From Diabrotica undecimpunctata (Eukaryota; Arthropoda; Insecta; Coleoptera; Chrysomelidae), in the NCBI RefSeq assembly GCF_040954645.1, contig NC_092811.1, forward strand, positions 84,329,063 to 84,393,062: DNA of 64,000 bases, given 5' to 3'. This document shows positions 41,910 through 53,494 of the stretch, piece after piece. Made by a program: the position numbers and the translations under genes. The notes under the pieces are model-generated. The model was not told the DNA's origin, made no database searches, and saw nothing but the letters and a program-made list of their open reading frames with translations. Positions within the stretch are counted from its first letter, which is position 1. Each line of letters starts with the position of its first letter.

Positions 41910-42628
41910 CAGTATACTCACTCCCTCTATAACGAACGAACGAACACGGTTATTACGAGGTTTCGCTTATAACGAGATACATTAGATGTCCCGTGAAATT
42001 TCTATTGAACTATAACCGTCTATAGCGAGGCAAATTTGGTTATAACGAGAGAAAATAAGATCCAAAAACGTGTTTTTTACGTTTTTGGTCGGGTCGTGGC
42101 TATAAATAAATACCTTTTCAAACAGCCCCTCAATAAACTTAACTGCAGCCCGCAATAAACTTCTTTACAATGAATAAATACAACTGTTTCACATCTTTAG
42201 AAAATATGATAGAAAGATACTGGACCATTTAAAGCAGTTAAAAATGACAGAGTTCTTAAAATTGCAGAAGCAATAGTTTATGTTATCCTTGAAAATACGA
42301 TTTATACATTATGTAGTTGGAAAAAAATATAAGTACAGATTTTTTGTTTTAACGTATATCATTGATAATAAAAGTAAACAACTCTTTTATGTTTTAATAT
42401 ATTTCATTGACAATAAAAGTAAATAACTTTTTTTCAAAAACACCATTAAAACAATATTTATTAGCATCTTATATTGCTCCGAATGGCTTCACTATAGGAA
42501 GTTAATGGTTTAGAAAACTACAGATTCATATGTATGCACAGTATTATTATTGTCTGATATAACGAGATCGGCTTATAACGAGGTAATTAGTCTGTCATTT
42601 CAGTTCTCGTTATAGAGGGAGTCTACTG
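41910..42628. mobile_element. pogo/Tigger-like MITE
   Basis: Ends CAGTATACTCACTCCCTCTATAACG (left) and, in complement, CAGTAGACTCCCTCTATAACG (right), each flanked by TA. CAGTAGWCTCCCTC termini with TA target are typical of the pogo/Tigger branch of Tc1/mariner. Inside both ends the octamer TATAACGA recurs many times. The interior has a ~56-bp tandem repeat at 42361-42430 (ATTGATAATAAAAGTAAA...) and no ORF. Confidence 0.75.
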
Positions 42629-45600
42629 TATCTAGCTTTCGCAAAATTTATTTGGTTTTTCAGGATATGCTACAATAAGTATAAAATTATTTTTACGGTT
42701 ATAAACAGATTAAAAATGTCAATAAAAACACTATTATTCCACTTTTTTTAATAAAAATTTTTTTGTTAATACATATCATTCGATTTGAAAACTTGTTCTC
42801 TACAAATCAAGGTATGCCATGAAAATTAATTTGTCAATTGCCCTGTTTTATTAAGGACAAAATTGACAGCGCCCCAAATTCGTATGATGAATTGCTTCAA
42901 GTTGTAACGAAAAAAAGTGCTTCAAATTTTAAAGATAGTCTTTATTTGCTTAAAATTTTACTAAAACTCTTCTGAATTATTCATTAATTATCAGTGCTAA
43001 CTTTATTAAAAGAAAACTAAAATATGACAATTAGCTGATCCATAAAACTTCTATTTATTTATAAATTTTTAATTAGTCTTGAAAGCAAATCAAATACTAA
43101 CGAAAAATGTTTATTTTATTTAGAAAAATTTAACAAAACTACTTTGCTTTACTGGCTAATTATTTCTTTTTAAGTTATCAAAAAAGTCTGTTACCTTGGA
43201 ATTGGTTACACAAAAAACACTGTAATACACAAACTTCAAACAATCTGGATTCGACCCACTGAGACACAAGATGGACAAATCTTGGGGAGGTCAAACATTG
43301 AATTGGGCTTCAGGTTTTCCTAATATAACAATATGTATTCTTCAAAACTCGGCTGCTTAATTTTCACTTAAAACCACGTAGGCCTCACTTAGCCCTCAGA
43401 CACACTTTTTATCAAATCTCGTTACACGGAATATAGCAACAAACCAGTTATTATCTCGCTTCACAAAGACTGCCAAATAGCAATTGAGCTTAATCACCTT
43501 TTTCTTACCAAAACTCATTGAATTTAAATAAAAATTTGCCGATTTTTAAAACTCTCTGCCGAGAACCATCTTTTTCCGTTCAGAACCCAATATCTTTCTC
43601 CCTTTGACTGCTCACTAACGAATTTCCGATGATAAAAACGAGTAACTATAACGAATTTTAAGACAATCCCGACTGAAACAATGAAACAGACTGATATCGC
43701 CGCTAGTCCATCGAAGAGTGATCTCATCCTCCAAAGTCCGAAAGATTCCTGTTTATTTGATGCGCAAATATCTAGGCGTAATCAAGATCAAACGAAATAG
43801 CAATTAAACTTAGTATAAACACACTCGAAAATGCTTATATCATCAATCTTAGAGACGTAAAACATTTTATAATCTTTTTCGGTGTTTTATTATATACGGG
43901 GTGAAACTAAAATGTTACAACCTTTGAAGCTAGGGCCATAGGTCTGGAGAAAAATAGGTAGTCCTCTAGATGTAGAAATACACTAGCTTTACCTCTTCGG
44001 CAAAAATATTAATAAGAGCGGTTGGCCTTGACATGACAGAAGGAGGTTGTGTGTAAATACTAGCGGCAACAAGTGAATTACCAGTCGGACTTTATAAATA
44101 AACGAAAAAATGATCTCTTACTATCGCAATTAAAACGAATTGTGAATTAAGACGAATTGTGAACAACTTACCAAAAAATTGTGAGTTTCTCAATAACTAA
44201 ACTACAAATTATATGCACGCCTGAATGCATATTAAATAACTGGCAACTGAGAACTAAAATTGGATAGTGGTTTTTTTATAAATTAGGCCTAAGCTAATTA
44301 ATTCTTGGGAACGGGATGTGTACTTCGGTTCGAAATATTTGTTTCCATGAGAAAATAATACGCTTTAGAACGCTTTTAACTAAAAACCAATAAAAATTTA
44401 AGAGAGATTATGTATAATTAATACTTGAATAAAGTGGTTTAAAAGAACGTTTATTCCAAGCCCACATATAATTTATTACTAAAAGGGTCTTTTAAGTTTA
44501 AGAGTCTTTTAAACACTCATTCTATTCTATTCGAAGCGGTAAAAATTAATAATCCCAAAACATAATTAAATGTAATAAAGAAATTCAACCTGCTACAAGT
44601 TCTGTGTCCCTTATTTTTGTCCTTAAAATACAGGACGCCTGTATTTAAGTTAAATACAGGCCAGAGAACTTTTATTTAAAGATCCCTTATTTTGACGTAA
44701 CCACCGGCCAAATTACGAGTAGAAGGGAGAAAGACGTGTAACTTTACTTATATTTATATGGATATTGGATCCAATTTGTTGTATGATGTTCTTTATTTAA
44801 TGATTATTGTTTTTATTATTAGAATATGCTCAATTAGTAAATCTTCATGATTACTGTTTTACTTAAGTAACAACTTTATTTCTTTTGCGCCAGCTAAATA
44901 GATATATCTAATGGTTCTTCCACATCGTAAGATGAGTATTATGTATTATAGAATTCTTTAAATAGCAATTATAACATATTAATACGTGTAGTAGTAGCCA
45001 GCCGAACATATAATACGATGTTATACTGATAATAATAATTAATCTCTGAGTTCGTAGGTTTCATTTTATAATGAAAAAATTACGATGATTTGATAAAGCT
45101 GTATAATCGTGTTTCTTTTACAAAAGCTAAACGTTGACTCTCTAAATAAATTGCGAATACTGTCTTTTTGTGTTTTATTCATATCTGTAAAGTAGACACG
45201 TAATTTCGTTGGAAAATTTACGGGAACAAGAGCAAGATACTAGCAAATTCGCAACAGTGTTAGAGTGACCATTATGATATTCTACTGAACAGTAGCGTCG
45301 ATATCTAATTTTAAATTAAATAAAAGTTATTATTTTGCATTTACATAACAAAGTTAACATTTGATTTTAAGTGTAAATGGAACAGTCACATGTGTTCAAA
45401 TTATGTGGGTATCAGTAAATATTTTATTTTACCAAAAAGTTTCATTTTCTATAAAGTTTAAATAAAAAATATGGGTGTTATCAACTCTTATATACCTAGG
45501 TAGTAATAACACTAATCGATTCGACTGAACAAAACTTATTGTAAAATAATAATACCTATATAAAAAAAGTTGTTAATAACAGTACCTAATTATCCCATAC

Positions 45601-45735
45601 AATTAAACAGTATGATCAAATATTTGCATTTTATGAACACAAATGCTCATAAGTATTAAAGCTTCCTATTTTATCCCTGTTAACTTTTATGTTATTGTAA
45701 TCAGGAAAAAATAGAGAATTCGTTTTTTAAATTAA
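42629..45735. other. Unassigned 3.1-kb interval
   Basis: No gene or complete element recognised. The stretch 43240-43800 is GC-richer and carries a 67-codon minus-strand frame (43524-43727) of no recognised family; it could be part of an LTR. ATACGGGGTGAAACT at 43895 resembles a mariner-type terminus without a partner. A 27-bp dyad GGCCTGTATTTAACTTAAATACAGGC-like sequence sits at 44636-44663. Confidence 0.4.
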
Positions 45736-45935
45736 ATACAGGGTGTTCTATTAAAAAACCACAACTGGTTTGACACGTTGTTAGAGAAGACTTAGTACCT
45801 CAATAATTATCAAGAAGGGTGTTTTTACTCTATTTTCAAAGATATTTAAGCAAAATGAGAATATCTACAATTACAATAAAAACAAAGGTTTCAAATAACT
45901 CCTGATTAGAATTAAGCACTTGCTAATCTACTCAG

Positions 45936-47236
45936 AATCACTCTTATCACTAGTATCTTCTAAATATATAGTTAGTTTGGTTAATGCTGGTAAATGGTTA
46001 ACATAGTCATTTTCCACTCCGATTACATATTTGATCACAATTTTCCAGTTGGTTGCTGTGATCTTTGTGTCTTCTCTTCTAACTAACTGGAGAACAGTAG
46101 ACGAAAATTTAGGAGCCCGTTTCCTCTCCTGATATTTCCTTTAAGTTGAGCCCATAATAACTCTATTGGGTTCAATGTACAATAATATGAAGGAAATCTA
46201 AGCACGGTATGCCCATTACTGCGAACACAGTTATCAACAAAATATTCCTTCTGATACTGTCTACTATGAGCAACCTCCAACAATTGCTTTTTACTATATG
46301 ATGCCTCAAAATACAAATCTTCCTCAAATAAAAATTCCTGAATTTGTTTAAGTTATATTTGGAATATTTCTCATTAATCTCGAATGAAATGATGCGTTGT
46401 CCATGATACACACAAGAAGAGATTTTCAAACCATGATTCAAAAATTGAACTTTCCCTATACTCATGGTAATCTAGAGACGCATCTCTGAGTCTTTAATTT
46501 TTTTTTTTTGCAGATATTAATAATACATCCTCGATCCATCCATTTTCTCCTCCGTAGTGTAAAATTATAATTATTTGTCCTTTATTGGGAGGTACTGAAT
46601 TAGAACACTTTTTATTATTATTCGTCCAACTTTTTTTTGATGGTATCATGAGTATCATACCAGGTCTCATCTAAATAAACAATATTTCGTTTCATTTTTC
46701 TTCAATTTCTTAAAGAAATTATTCTAGTACTTTCCAGTGCCTGGTGCCTGGCGCTTGTCTAAAGTTTTGTACTTAAAATTATTGGCTTTAAGAAATAATC
46801 GAAGTGTTGTTGCTGAACATGAGAGAATGTACTTTCGAACCAATTCACTTTAAAGGCTTTCAATAGTTGGAAAAATATTAGCGGCATACATTTCGTATCT
46901 TGTTCTGGTTATAGGTTCAATTAAGTGCGGTTCTATTTGTCTGAATTTGCCACAATCCTTTCTCCGCTGTCTAGAAGAAGATGTTTCTCCTATAATCTTG
47001 TAGCAGGTTGCTTTGGGCACTCTGGTTAAAAAACATGTTTTTGCAATTGTCCCTGATTTATACAATTCAGAACGCAGTCCTTCATAAACATGTTTCAGTA
47101 TACATTTGGCATCAACAGAGAGGTATTGAACATGTCGCTTACGTTTTACTACACAGCTTTGTAAATCTTTCATTTGATTAGAGGGTTCCACTGGCTCTTC
47201 AGCTGCAGAATTATTATCACACTACGGACGCCACAT
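45936..47236 (-). pseudogene. IS630-like transposase relic 2
   Basis: Minus strand from ATG 47236: MWRP, a TAG in place of Trp, then DNNS-type text, VQYLSVDAKCILKHVYEGL, IAKTCFLTRVPKATCYKII, a YLDETW-type trace near 46665, IMDNASFHSR near 46395 (second Asp), KKQLLEVAHSR, VLRFPSYYCTLNPIELLWAQLKG (Glu intact) and an acidic tail EDTSDKSDSE ending at TAG near 45936. The N-terminus is of the MWRPWDNN subfamily, as in relic 1. At least four frameshifts or stops. Confidence 0.85.
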
Positions 47237-47401
47237 TTTAAAAATATCTTCGTAAAATGGTAAAAGAAGTTTAGACAGAACACTGATGAAGTCACAACCA
47301 AACTCACTTGCAGTTCTCTATTTGAATTTAACTGAACGCTGTAGTAATGGTTATACTTGTTTCCCAAAATCTGATTTCACTCGTTTAAAAATAAAATATT
47401 A

Positions 47402-47901
47402 AGGTGGGTACACATATGCGAGCCAAACGGTATACGTACCGTATGCGTACAGATCCTTGAAACATATTCTACATCGTACTGATCGCATACTTATCTCGAT
47501 CCATGGAAAGCGACAAACCAACAACGAACACACATGTGCGAAATGATTCATTTTATTTATAATTTGGGTACTGATTTTTGTTTCTGTTTTTGCTTGTTTA
47601 ACAAAAATAAAAATATGTACAATAATCATTTTACTGTTTACTCACGTCTCTCTAGGAAGGAACACGTCATTCACACAATGTCGATTTGATGAGACAATAA
47701 AAATGTTCGCTGCGTCTAGTAAGCGCCGTCCAAACTGAAAGACGAGCTTCCTTTGAAGTCGTGGAATAAACCGCAACAATTTGGTTCGCGACGAGTCACG
47801 ATGAAACAGTACGCAAGCGGTTTTTTCTGCCGTACACATTAACGAATATAGCGTTCGCATACCGTATGCATACCGTTTGGCTCGTATATGTGTACCGACC
47901 T
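47402..47901. mobile_element. TIR element, about 500 bp, superfamily unclear
   Basis: Left end AAGGTGGGTACACATATGCG + AGCCAAACGGTATACGTACC, right end (complement) AAGGTCGGTACACATATACG + AGCCAAACGGTATGCATACG; about 48 bp of near-perfect inversion. Left flank ATATT, right flank TATACC, so the target duplication is not settled (a TTAA or TWA target is possible). A 72-codon minus-strand frame at 47642-47860 has no recognised family. Confidence 0.75.
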
Positions 47902-47957
47902 TTATACCTACCTACCTAAGTGTACACCGCTGGGCGGTCGAATCGTGATTTTTTCTG

Positions 47958-48293
47958 ATAAACTACGTTATGGTTTCGGTCGCTCAGGCAAATATTGTTA
48001 TATCTTACCCGAAGGATGCATAAGTCTGCCGATACTAGAAAACGCATTATGATTTGTCTTAATAGCGATATCCGATGTTTTCATCACGTGGGCTGTTTAA
48101 CAGTTCGATGAAAACTTCAACTGGGATAAACTACGTTATGGTTTCGGTCGCTCAGGCAAATATTGTTATATCTTACCCGAAGGATGCATAAGTCTGCCGA
48201 TACTAGAAAACGCATTATGATTTGTCTTAATAGCGATATCCGATGTTTTTATCACGTGGGCTGTTTAACAGTTCGATGAAAACTTCAACTGGG
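47958..48293 (+). repeat. 168-bp tandem duplication
   Basis: Two head-to-tail copies (47958-48125, 48126-48293) from ATAAACTACGTTATGGTTTC to CTTCAACTGGG; by eye one base differs (TTTTCATCACG versus TTTTTATCACG). No coding frame is conserved across the copies. Confidence 0.95.
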
Positions 48294-48407
48294 TGACTGC
48301 CCTTATTTTCAAACATACTACCAGGCACATCTGAATGTAAATATCGATGAGAATATTAAAATTTTGTGTTATTATACATCTCAGTCATTGATAAGTTTGC
48401 AGTTATA

Positions 48408-50709
48408 ATCTATTTCTAATGAGTGTAGAGTAATAAAATCTCATGAAGTATTCAAAAGCGCTACAGGGTAATCCGTCAATAATCCGTCAATAAATTCCGT
48501 CCGCATTGCAAAATTCTGTAGTTTCATAAAGAGCAGGTAGGTATCACCCTGTTTTAAGGGATTAGTCCATTGTTATCGACAGATAAACACTGAGCCAGAG
48601 GCGCGCTAGTGGGTTAATTGACAAAAGAATATGCATTCTTAAAAATCATATTAAAGGAAATAAAAATGTAATACAGCAGAACAGTGTTATTAAAAAAATA
48701 TAAAATGTAACAATAAAATATATACGAACCGAAATCGGGAAATACTCACAAACACACACGAATGAACTTTACATATTGAAACACTTGTGGGGAGTTTAAA
48801 TCAATTTATTCACAAAAACTACAAAAACTTTACTGGATACGTTATTACAATTCTACATCACTATAGTCTTCATCCGAAGAACTGTCATCATCCCCTGGTG
48901 TTATAATTATAGGGTCAACCACCTGATCGACCAAGTTGTCCAGTTCCCACATTTTATCTTCCTCTTTTAAAACATGCTGGATTGCTTTTTGCCAGTTTTC
49001 TGATGTGATTTCCATAATGGCTTGATCAAACAATACCTTGACATCTTTCATTTTAAATGTGGTATTGTGCCTTGCAACATATCCTTTAACTTGTGCCCAT
49101 ATAAGTTCTATGGGATTTAATTCGCAATGATATGGCGGTAGGCGTAGCACAGTTACTTTATACTTTTCTGCTACATCTTCTACGGCATATTTTATGAAGC
49201 GAGATTTATGTTGTTTTACTACGGCTAGTAGTTCCTTCTTTATTGAATTCGTCTCAAACTGAATACCTTTATTTGACAGCCAGTTAATAATTTCTTGCTT
49301 TCTCCAAGCTGAAGTTGGTACCTTCTCTATGCGCCTTGAATGGTAGCTTGCATTATCCATAACCACGACCGAATCAGCTGGAAGAAATTTTAACATTTCC
49401 CCGAAGTAGTCTTCGAAGACATCCGAATTCATGTCCTCATGATAATCTCCCGTCCGACACGACTCAAAGCTTAACAAACCTTCTTTTAAAAATCCTTCTT
49501 CGCTTCCAATGTGAGCAATTATAAGCCTCTTCCCTTTTCCCGAAGGCACTTTAATACCCGTCGAAAGGCCTTCTATGAAAGCTTGGCGAGCACTTGTTAC
49601 ATTTTTATCTTGCCACATTTTTTGGACTATATAACCTTCGTTTATCCACGTCTCATCAAGATAAAAAATTTTCTTGTGCTCTCTGCGGTACTGTTTTATA
49701 GTTCTCAAATATTTTCGTCTCCAGCAAATGATTTCATCACTTTCCAGTAATAGTGCCTTTCGATTGTGCTTTTCCCAGGAAAAATTCATACTTTTTAAAG
49801 TTTTCCATAAAAGTTTTCTGGATATCAAAGGAATATCGTTATCTTGGCTTATCTCCATTAGTATTTTGTCAAGGGTGGGTATTTCCTTTTTAAAATAAAA
49901 CGAATGAACTTTTCTTCGAATGTCACGTTTGGTGTCTTCACCTAAGATTTTTATTGGTCTTCCTGATTTTCTCTTGCATGGACTTAACTGGCCTGATATC
50001 TTTCTTTCTCGCAATAATTTAAAAATCGTGGACTGTCCAATTCCAGTCATTCGGGCACATCGCTCAACACTTTCTTGCACAGACAAACTAGGGTGATCGT
50101 GTTTTATGCAATCATATACATTTAAAATTATAACTTTTTCACTAACAGATAGCGGAGAATTTTTTACACCTCTTTTCTTTGGAGTAAATGTCGCCATTTT
50201 ATAACTTTTTCACTATTTCTATATCACAATATTACTGTACGTTTAATTGGTGTAGTAACAATTACTAACTCGAATGTCGAATGTCGAATGATAATAATAA
50301 AATAAAAGAGGGATTATAATGAAAGTGTAAGTAAAACCTCATTACGCGTTATTAGTCTTCATGTTGATTTATTTTAGTTCTTAGTAATATTAGGAGGTGC
50401 GTCATACCCTTATCAGTTTCTTCTAATGCTTTTATTCGTTCAGTAAGGAAGTGAATTTGTTTTTATAAATAAAAATGTAATTAGCTTTAATGACCATATA
50501 ATGGAATACGAGTTTGAAGAATAAGTTAATCGAAAAATTAAATAAAATTGGTTATCACAAAATATCCAAAATATGATATTTTGAGGTACATCAATTTTTG
50601 ACGACGAAGTTGACATCCGTCCATTTGCCTACGCCCATGACGACACCGAAATTCAGGCAAATTTTATGACACTTCATGATTTATTACTCTACACTCATTT
50701 GAAACCAAT
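48408..50709 (-). mobile_element. IS630-Tc1-mariner transposon with intact transposase (82-residue D-E spacing)
   Basis: Inverted ends: left ATCTATTTCTAATGAGTGTAGAGTAATAAA..., right (complement) ATTGGTTTCAAATGAGTGTAGAGTAATAAAT..., continuing to TCATGAAG. TA dinucleotides flank both ends (48406-48407, 50710-50711). The 2.3-kb element holds one minus-strand ORF with about 435 bp after it and 510 bp before it. It is the only DNA transposon in the window with terminal repeats, target duplication and an unbroken transposase frame. Confidence 0.85.
48845..50197 (-). CDS. Transposase of the IS630-Tc1-mariner superfamily, DD82E-type
   Basis: Intact 450-residue frame, ATG at 50197. Order: basic N-terminus MATFTPKKRG; helix-turn-helix-like region (residues ~15-85, LSVSEKVIILNVYD, MTGIGQSTIFKLLRER); GRPIKILGEDTKRDIRRKV linker (PIKI: GRPR-like hook); KSMNFSWEKHN; first catalytic Asp in IFYLDETWINEGY (~residue 200); YHEDMNSDVFEDYF; second Asp in SVVVMDNASYHSRRI (~residue 290); Glu in CELNPIELIWAQVKG (~residue 375); C-terminal acidic tail PGDDDSSSDEDYSDVEL. 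I count 82 residues between the second Asp and Glu, much more than the 34-41 of classic mariner/Tc1 and equal to the spacing that defines the DD82E (Sailor) group. Relics 1-3 are cousins with the same motifs. A domesticated gene is unlikely because inverted ends and TA flanks are present. Confidence 0.9.
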   Translation of the reverse strand: MATFTPKKRGVKNSPLSVSEKVIILNVYDCIKHDHPSLSVQESVERCARMTGIGQSTIFKLLRERKISGQLSPCKRKSGRPIKILGEDTKRDIRRKVHSFYFKKEIPTLDKILMEISQDNDIPLISRKLLWKTLKSMNFSWEKHNRKALLLESDEIICWRRKYLRTIKQYRREHKKIFYLDETWINEGYIVQKMWQDKNVTSARQAFIEGLSTGIKVPSGKGKRLIIAHIGSEEGFLKEGLLSFESCRTGDYHEDMNSDVFEDYFGEMLKFLPADSVVVMDNASYHSRRIEKVPTSAWRKQEIINWLSNKGIQFETNSIKKELLAVVKQHKSRFIKYAVEDVAEKYKVTVLRLPPYHCELNPIELIWAQVKGYVARHNTTFKMKDVKVLFDQAIMEITSENWQKAIQHVLKEEDKMWELDNLVDQVVDPIIITPGDDDSSSDEDYSDVEL

Positions 50710-50711
50710 TA

Positions 50712-51050
50712 TAATAACTACTCCTGGTAGAGTACTTTTATTTTAATTTTTATTGCCTGCTTTTATTACAGATAAATATATTTTTACACAGTCTCACCGA
50801 AATACGAGGCGACTATAAAATTCAAATATGTACAAAACGGTCAGACCACACACTCAGGTCACTGGTCCATCTTACAGGACTCTCGAGATGCCATATATTG
50901 ATTGGGTTTTGAAAATCATATTACGGCTCGCCCCCCAGAGGCTCAGTGTCAGGGGTTGGTTGGTTACACAATTAATTAAATCGAACGTTTTACTCTTATC
51001 TTATTTCAATTTTTAATCTAGGATTAGCTATATAAGTAACATATAGGAGC
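50712..51050. other. Unassigned interval before BEL-2
   Basis: No gene recognised. A short frame at 50828-51016 has no motif. The last five bases (GGAGC, 51046-51050) are the left target duplication of BEL-2. Confidence 0.5.
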
Positions 51051-51653
51051 TGTTCCAGAAATGAACATATAATTTTAAAATATAAAATAAAAATATAGTT
51101 CTTTACACTTTTCTTAGTGTAGAATAAGTAAAATATTCACTAATATCAAGTTGCTCGGGATACCCGACTGATTGGCACCACAGCCTCTTAAATAGTTTTC
51201 ACACCTAAATACAAGAGGGATAATGTACACTTTTACGCACCAAGTATTATTTTATTAGTTCGTTCTCAAGCATTGCCCTTGAGGCATGTGCATTTAAAAA
51301 CACTCTCAATTCATATACAAAATATTTCTCTACGCCGAAATCGGGCATTTTTCTCATAAATACGGTTTTCTCTTTTACGTGTGATAAAGAAAGAATTATT
51401 TGATATTGTACTGTCAGCTACGGTCGTTTTGAACCTCTCTACTCTAAAAATAGTTAATTATAAGTCGATAAACTAAAGGTGATTTTATTTCTCTGGAGTT
51501 ACATTTGCTCACATTAACAATCCTTATCCTTCAACGGTCACTGAAGAACCAAACCTATGGAGATACATCCATTCACAAGTCCTTTGAAGTAAGGCTTGGA
51601 ATCAAAAGCTTTCCAACCCTCGAATGTAGGTAGCCAGTTACAAGGCCCCCACA
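51051..51653 (+). repeat. BEL-2 5' LTR
   Basis: 603 bp, TGTTCCAGAAATG...GGCCCCCACA. Differs from the right copy at about four positions (e.g. GATAATGTACACTTTTAC versus GATAATCTACACTTTTTC). Confidence 0.97.
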
Positions 51654-51658
51654 TTTCG

Positions 51659-51676
51659 TGGTCCTTCGAGCCGGAT
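51659..51676 (+). other. BEL-2 primer-binding site, tRNA-Tyr type
   Basis: TGGTCCTTCGAGCCGGAT, five bases after the LTR, is complementary to the 3' end of eukaryotic tRNA-Tyr (…CCGGCTCGAAGGACCA). Confidence 0.8.
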
Positions 51677-52234
51677 TATTTGATGAAACAGGACTGAAGA
51701 AAGAAAAGGATTACACACGCCGGAGAGCAACAGGAAGAAAGAATAATGGTTTCTCGTCCCTAGAAGAAAGATTGCACAAGTTGACCTTCGTTCAAGATTA
51801 GACACGTGTGTTTTGTGAAAAGTGCGTTATGTGTTGGTAAGCGACAGCGGTAATTAAATTGGATACTTGAAAAACATTTGATGAGGTTAAAACTCTTTCT
51901 ATATTTTCTATAGTCACTGCATGCACATGATTTATATTGGTAGATATTTGTCTCGACTTTTATTTGTTTATTAATATTTATATTAACTAATGGCTTTGAT
52001 TTGACAACAGATCTTTCTTCTCAATATCGCTAAAGATAGCTGACAATTATTTATTATACAGATTGTCTCACAGCCCGCTCTCAAGAAAAATATTTATTTA
52101 TCACTCTAGTAAAAATACTCTATTAAAATTAAAATCGCGTCTTAGTTGAAAAAGACATTTACACTAAACAAAATCATTCGCTCTTATTTCTCGTTCAGTA
52201 TACATTTGCAAATAAATTCACTTTTATATAAAAA

Positions 52235-53494
52235 ATGGAAGCTTTAAAGAAAAAGCGCAAATCACTTAAAGCATCAATTACACGTATCTCAGAATGGTTT
52301 ATAGCCAATAAAGACACAGAAAACGAAATACTTGATTTTGAAAATAGGAAAGAAAAACTTTTTAATTTTTTCACACAATATGAACAAATTCAATTAGAAA
52401 TCGAACAGACTGATGACAGCGACCAACAATCAGCTGATCGAGCAAATGTTGAAGAAAAATACTTCAACACACTCAAAGGTTTGCAAAGAAAAATAATAGA
52501 ATTAAATTTAACAGAAAATAAAGTACCTAGCTCAAATAATAATGCTGTTTCCAGTGCGAGGCTGCCTGAAATTAGCATGAAAACCTTTACCGGCAATTTC
52601 TCAGAATTCAATGAATTTTTTCAACTATTTGAAACTCTGATCACAAACAATTCAAGTTTAAATAATGTACAAAAGTTTATATATTTAAAATCCTTCCTCA
52701 AAGGAGAACCTTTAAACTTAATTAGCAGCATCGAAGTAGTAGATGCAAATTTTGCTATCGCTATAAAAACCCTAAAAGAAAGATATGATGACAAATCACG
52801 AGTGATTAGTACTCTTATAAAAAAGCTGTTAAAGTCTCAATCTCTAGTTAAATGCACTCCTCAGGTACTAAGAGATTTTCTTGTACACACGAAGCAAACG
52901 CTTCAAGCTCTTAGTAATCTCGAAGTTCCAATTGAACATTGGGACCTCCTTTTAATCGAAATATTTTTAGAAAAAATAGATTTTGCTTCTCACAAGGCTT
53001 TTGAATATGAAGTAGGTTCTAAGAATGTTCCAACACTCAAACAATTTTTTGAATTTCTAGAAAAAAGATGTGATGTTTTAGAGAAACTTAATTACACTGA
53101 AACTAAGTCAAAGTTTAATAATAAAGTCACTCAAAAAACTGCTCATATTTCCACTATAAATAATAATAAATCTAGCTATGAAAATTGCATATTTTGTAAA
53201 CAAACTGGTCATAAAATATATCAGTGTAACTTATTTAAAGACACAAATTCTCGAGAAAGGTTTAATTTTGTAAAGCAAGCACAGCTTTGCAGAAACTGTT
53301 TTGGCACTAAACATTTTACTGATAAATGCATCTCTAAATACACATGTAAAATTTGCAATAAAAAGCACAATACACTTCTGCATGAAGAAAATAATTTTTC
53401 TCACACTCATGAAAATAATTTATTTTCTCCCACTCGAAGCAATCAAAGTGCTTCAAATTCACATGATGGTAATCAAAGTCACGCCAATAGGTAA
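52235..53494 (+). pseudogene. BEL-2 Gag
   Basis: 419 codons from ATG 52235. A coiled-coil N-terminus (MEALKKKRKSLKASITRISE) leads to the DUF1759 block LPEISMKTFTGNFSEFNEFF, YLKSFLKGEPLNLIS, VPIEHWDLLLIEIFLEKID, and three Cys/His knuckles CIFCKQTGHKIYQC, CRNCFGTKHFTDKC, CKICNKKHNTLLH at residues ~310-385. The TAA at 53492 interrupts a frame that continues unchanged into the protease region, so it is a lesion (a Gln codon is one change away), not a natural end. Virion-like particle core protein in the family. Confidence 0.9.

Noticed and set aside
49511..49898. Plus-strand ORFs of 79 and 74 codons
   Set aside because: Antisense to the intact transposase.
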